From Chloroflexota bacterium (lineage in GTDB: Bacteria > Chloroflexota > Ktedonobacteria > Ktedonobacterales > Ktedonobacteraceae): a DNA stretch of 5,746 bases. The stretch lies in the NCBI GenBank assembly GCA_021828635.1, contig JAJZEJ010000431.1, positions 1 through 5,746 of the forward strand. The letters run 5' to 3'. The notes beneath the pieces are model-generated. The model saw only the letters and a list, made by a program, of their open reading frames with translations, was not told the origin of the DNA and did not search any database. The position numbers and the translations under genes were made by a program. Positions 5,213-5,746 of the stretch are shown piece after piece (the first letter of the stretch is position 1; each line of letters begins with the position of its first letter).

Positions 5213-5302
5213 GCATGGCACCCACCAGGGGTGTCACTACATGTATTATATTGTGCGGCTAAGGCACTATACATGTAGTGACACCCCTGGTGGGTGCCAT
5301 GC
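5213..5302. repeat. REPIN-like palindromic element, copy 2 (perfect 34-bp arms)
   Basis: The arms 5213-5246 and 5269-5302 are exact reverse complements over 34 bases and enclose a 22-base spacer with a small GTGC/GCAC hairpin (5253-5267). The right arm contains GTAG (5275-5278), then TGACACCC (5279-5286), loop CTGGT, and GGGTGCCA (5292-5299). Each arm is therefore also its own imperfect hairpin with one mismatch pair. The left arm mirrors this and ends in CTAC (5237-5240). The element lies in the gap between the hypothetical gene and the pstS promoter and encodes nothing credible. Confidence 0.85.
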
Positions 5303-5403
5303 GGTAGTGTTGGATCCCCTAACCTTGCCCTGTTCGGTATTAGTGGTAGAACTTCCAGTGGTTGTATGATCTTTGTCGCTCATTTAACAATTGGTGGCAT
5401 ATC

Positions 5404-5454
5404 CTGTAGGAACATTTAACGCTAAATTAACATATCCATAAAGCAAGGTTAACC
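5404..5454 (+). promoter_or_regulatory. Pho box: five half-sites in 11-bp phase upstream of pstS
   Basis: Half-sites start at 5405 (TGTAGG), 5416 (TTAACG), 5427 (TTAACA), 5438 (ATAAAG) and 5449 (TTAACC), exactly 11 bases apart. TTAACA-type direct repeats at this period are how PhoP (Bacillus) and PhoB (E. coli, CTGTCAT type) recognise phosphate-starvation promoters. The last half-site lies about 15 bases before the -10 element and so replaces the -35 box, as in known Pho-activated promoters. Another TTAACA occurs at 5384, nearly in phase. The second and third sites are the strongest; the first and fourth are degenerate. The downstream gene encodes a PstS-like protein, which supports the call. 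The regulator itself is not in the window. Confidence 0.7.
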
Positions 5455-5468
5455 CTGCAATGATAGGG

Positions 5469-5474
5469 TATAAG
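5469..5474 (+). promoter_or_regulatory. -10 element (TATAAG) of the pstS promoter
   Basis: TATAAG matches the -10 consensus at five of six positions and lies 14 bases after the last Pho half-site. No TTGACA-like -35 is present at the right distance, consistent with an activator-dependent promoter. The predicted start is near 5481, giving a leader of about 66 bases. Confidence 0.5.
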
Positions 5475-5481
5475 TGTAGCA

Positions 5482-5545
5482 AGGATGGAGAGAAAAAAGC
5501 TCCATTCTCATTCACTTATAGGCCATCCTAAAGGAGTTAACCTTT
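5482..5545 (+). other. pstS leader with alternative hairpins near the ribosome binding site
   Basis: The leader can form ATGGAG (5485-5490) with CTCCAT (5500-5505). Alternatively, AGGATGG (5482-5488) can pair with CCATCCT (5523-5529), directly before the ribosome binding site. These two use overlapping bases, so they exclude each other. The Shine-Dalgarno AAAGGAG (5530-5536) lies 10 bases before the ATG and can itself pair with CCTTT (5541-5545). This allows some control of translation, but no known riboswitch class is recognised and the role is speculative. Confidence 0.35.
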
Positions 5546-5546
5546 C

Positions 5547-5746
5547 ATGTTCAAACAATGGCGCATCGCGTCCATGCTTTTGCTGGCAGCAGTAATGGGC
5601 GTTTTTATTTCAGCCTGTGGCAGTACAACAACAACAACCGGAAGCACTTCTTCCGCGACAAGCACACCCAGCACGCTTGGCACACCCGGAACCTATACCT
5701 GCCTTTCCGGTAGCCTCACCCTGGCCGGTTCGACCGCGCTGGCCCC
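5547..5746 (+). CDS. pstS: PstS-like phosphate-binding lipoprotein, N-terminal part (3' end outside window)
   Basis: The 66 complete codons in the window encode a lipoprotein signal peptide (MFKQWR, hydrophobic core to about residue 21) ending in the lipobox ISAC, with Cys24 as the lipidated residue. A Thr/Ser/Pro/Gly-rich linker follows (about 25-51), including a run of five Thr coded mostly by ACA. Then comes GSLTLAGSTALA (55-66), with the next codon beginning CC. The GSLTLAGSTALAP pattern is the first strand and phosphate-binding GST loop of PstS, the extracellular phosphate receptor of the PstSCAB ABC importer. The strong AAAGGAG at 5530-5536 supports the start. The Pho box upstream fits phosphate-starvation control. 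The pstC, pstA and pstB genes would be expected beyond the window. Only the N-terminus is seen, so a related substrate-binding protein for another oxyanion is possible but less likely. Confidence 0.82.
   Translation, partial: MFKQWRIASMLLLAAVMGVFISACGSTTTTTGSTSSATSTPSTLGTPGTYTCLSGSLTLAGSTALA

Noticed and set aside
4016..5302. CRISPR array made of the repeated palindromes
   Set aside because: There are only two copies, about 1.2 kb apart with genes between them and without regularly spaced unique spacers, so this is not a CRISPR array.
5213..5302. Copy 2 as a simple Rho-independent terminator
   Set aside because: The stem is 34 bp, far longer than usual, there is no U-tract, and a related copy sits between two divergent gene starts where a terminator makes little sense. 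A mobile-type repeat explains it better.
5169..5369. Open frame of 66 codons across the copy 2 element
   Set aside because: Its composition is set by the inverted repeat, it has no Shine-Dalgarno sequence, and it resembles no protein family.

Overview
The window is a piece of bacterial chromosome with moderate GC content. It carries eight genes, two of them cut by the window edges. The gene set is NurA-like nuclease, CpXC protein, MogA/MoaB, free-standing WD40 propeller, DinB-like protein, YflT-type stress protein and a PstS lipoprotein with a long Thr/Ser linker. Together with the good Shine-Dalgarno sequences, this looks most like a Chloroflexota genome of the Ktedonobacteria type. That assignment is inference from gene families and style; there is no rRNA or other phylogenetic marker here.

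Layout. (1) Positions 1-2605, plus strand: the C-terminal end of a NurA-domain protein, an extended -10 promoter, then a tight three-gene operon of CpXC zinc-finger-like protein, MogA/MoaB molybdenum-cofactor enzyme and seven-bladed WD40 protein (gaps of 18 and 0 bases). (2) Positions 2610-3931, minus strand: a histidine phosphatase followed by a DinB-family protein, converging on the WD40 gene with only 4 bases between the two stop codons. (3) Positions 3932-5546: a looser region with two small plus-strand genes (a YflT-type general stress protein and an unrecognised 110-residue protein). It is bracketed by two copies of one palindromic element and contains several stop-codon hairpins. (4) Positions 5404-5746: a phosphate-type promoter and the start of a PstS phosphate-binding lipoprotein, probably the first gene of a pst operon that continues beyond the window.

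Two things stand out. First, the paired palindromes at 4016-4124 and 5213-5302 have the architecture of REPINs: two inverted REP units, each an imperfect hairpin with a GTAG tetranucleotide at its foot, around a non-conserved spacer. Second, the pstS promoter carries TTAAC-like half-sites in a strict 11-bp phase ending over the -35 position. This is the layout of a PhoB/PhoP box and links sequence-visible regulation to the predicted gene function. No CRISPR array, tRNA, rRNA, transposase gene or prophage gene was seen.
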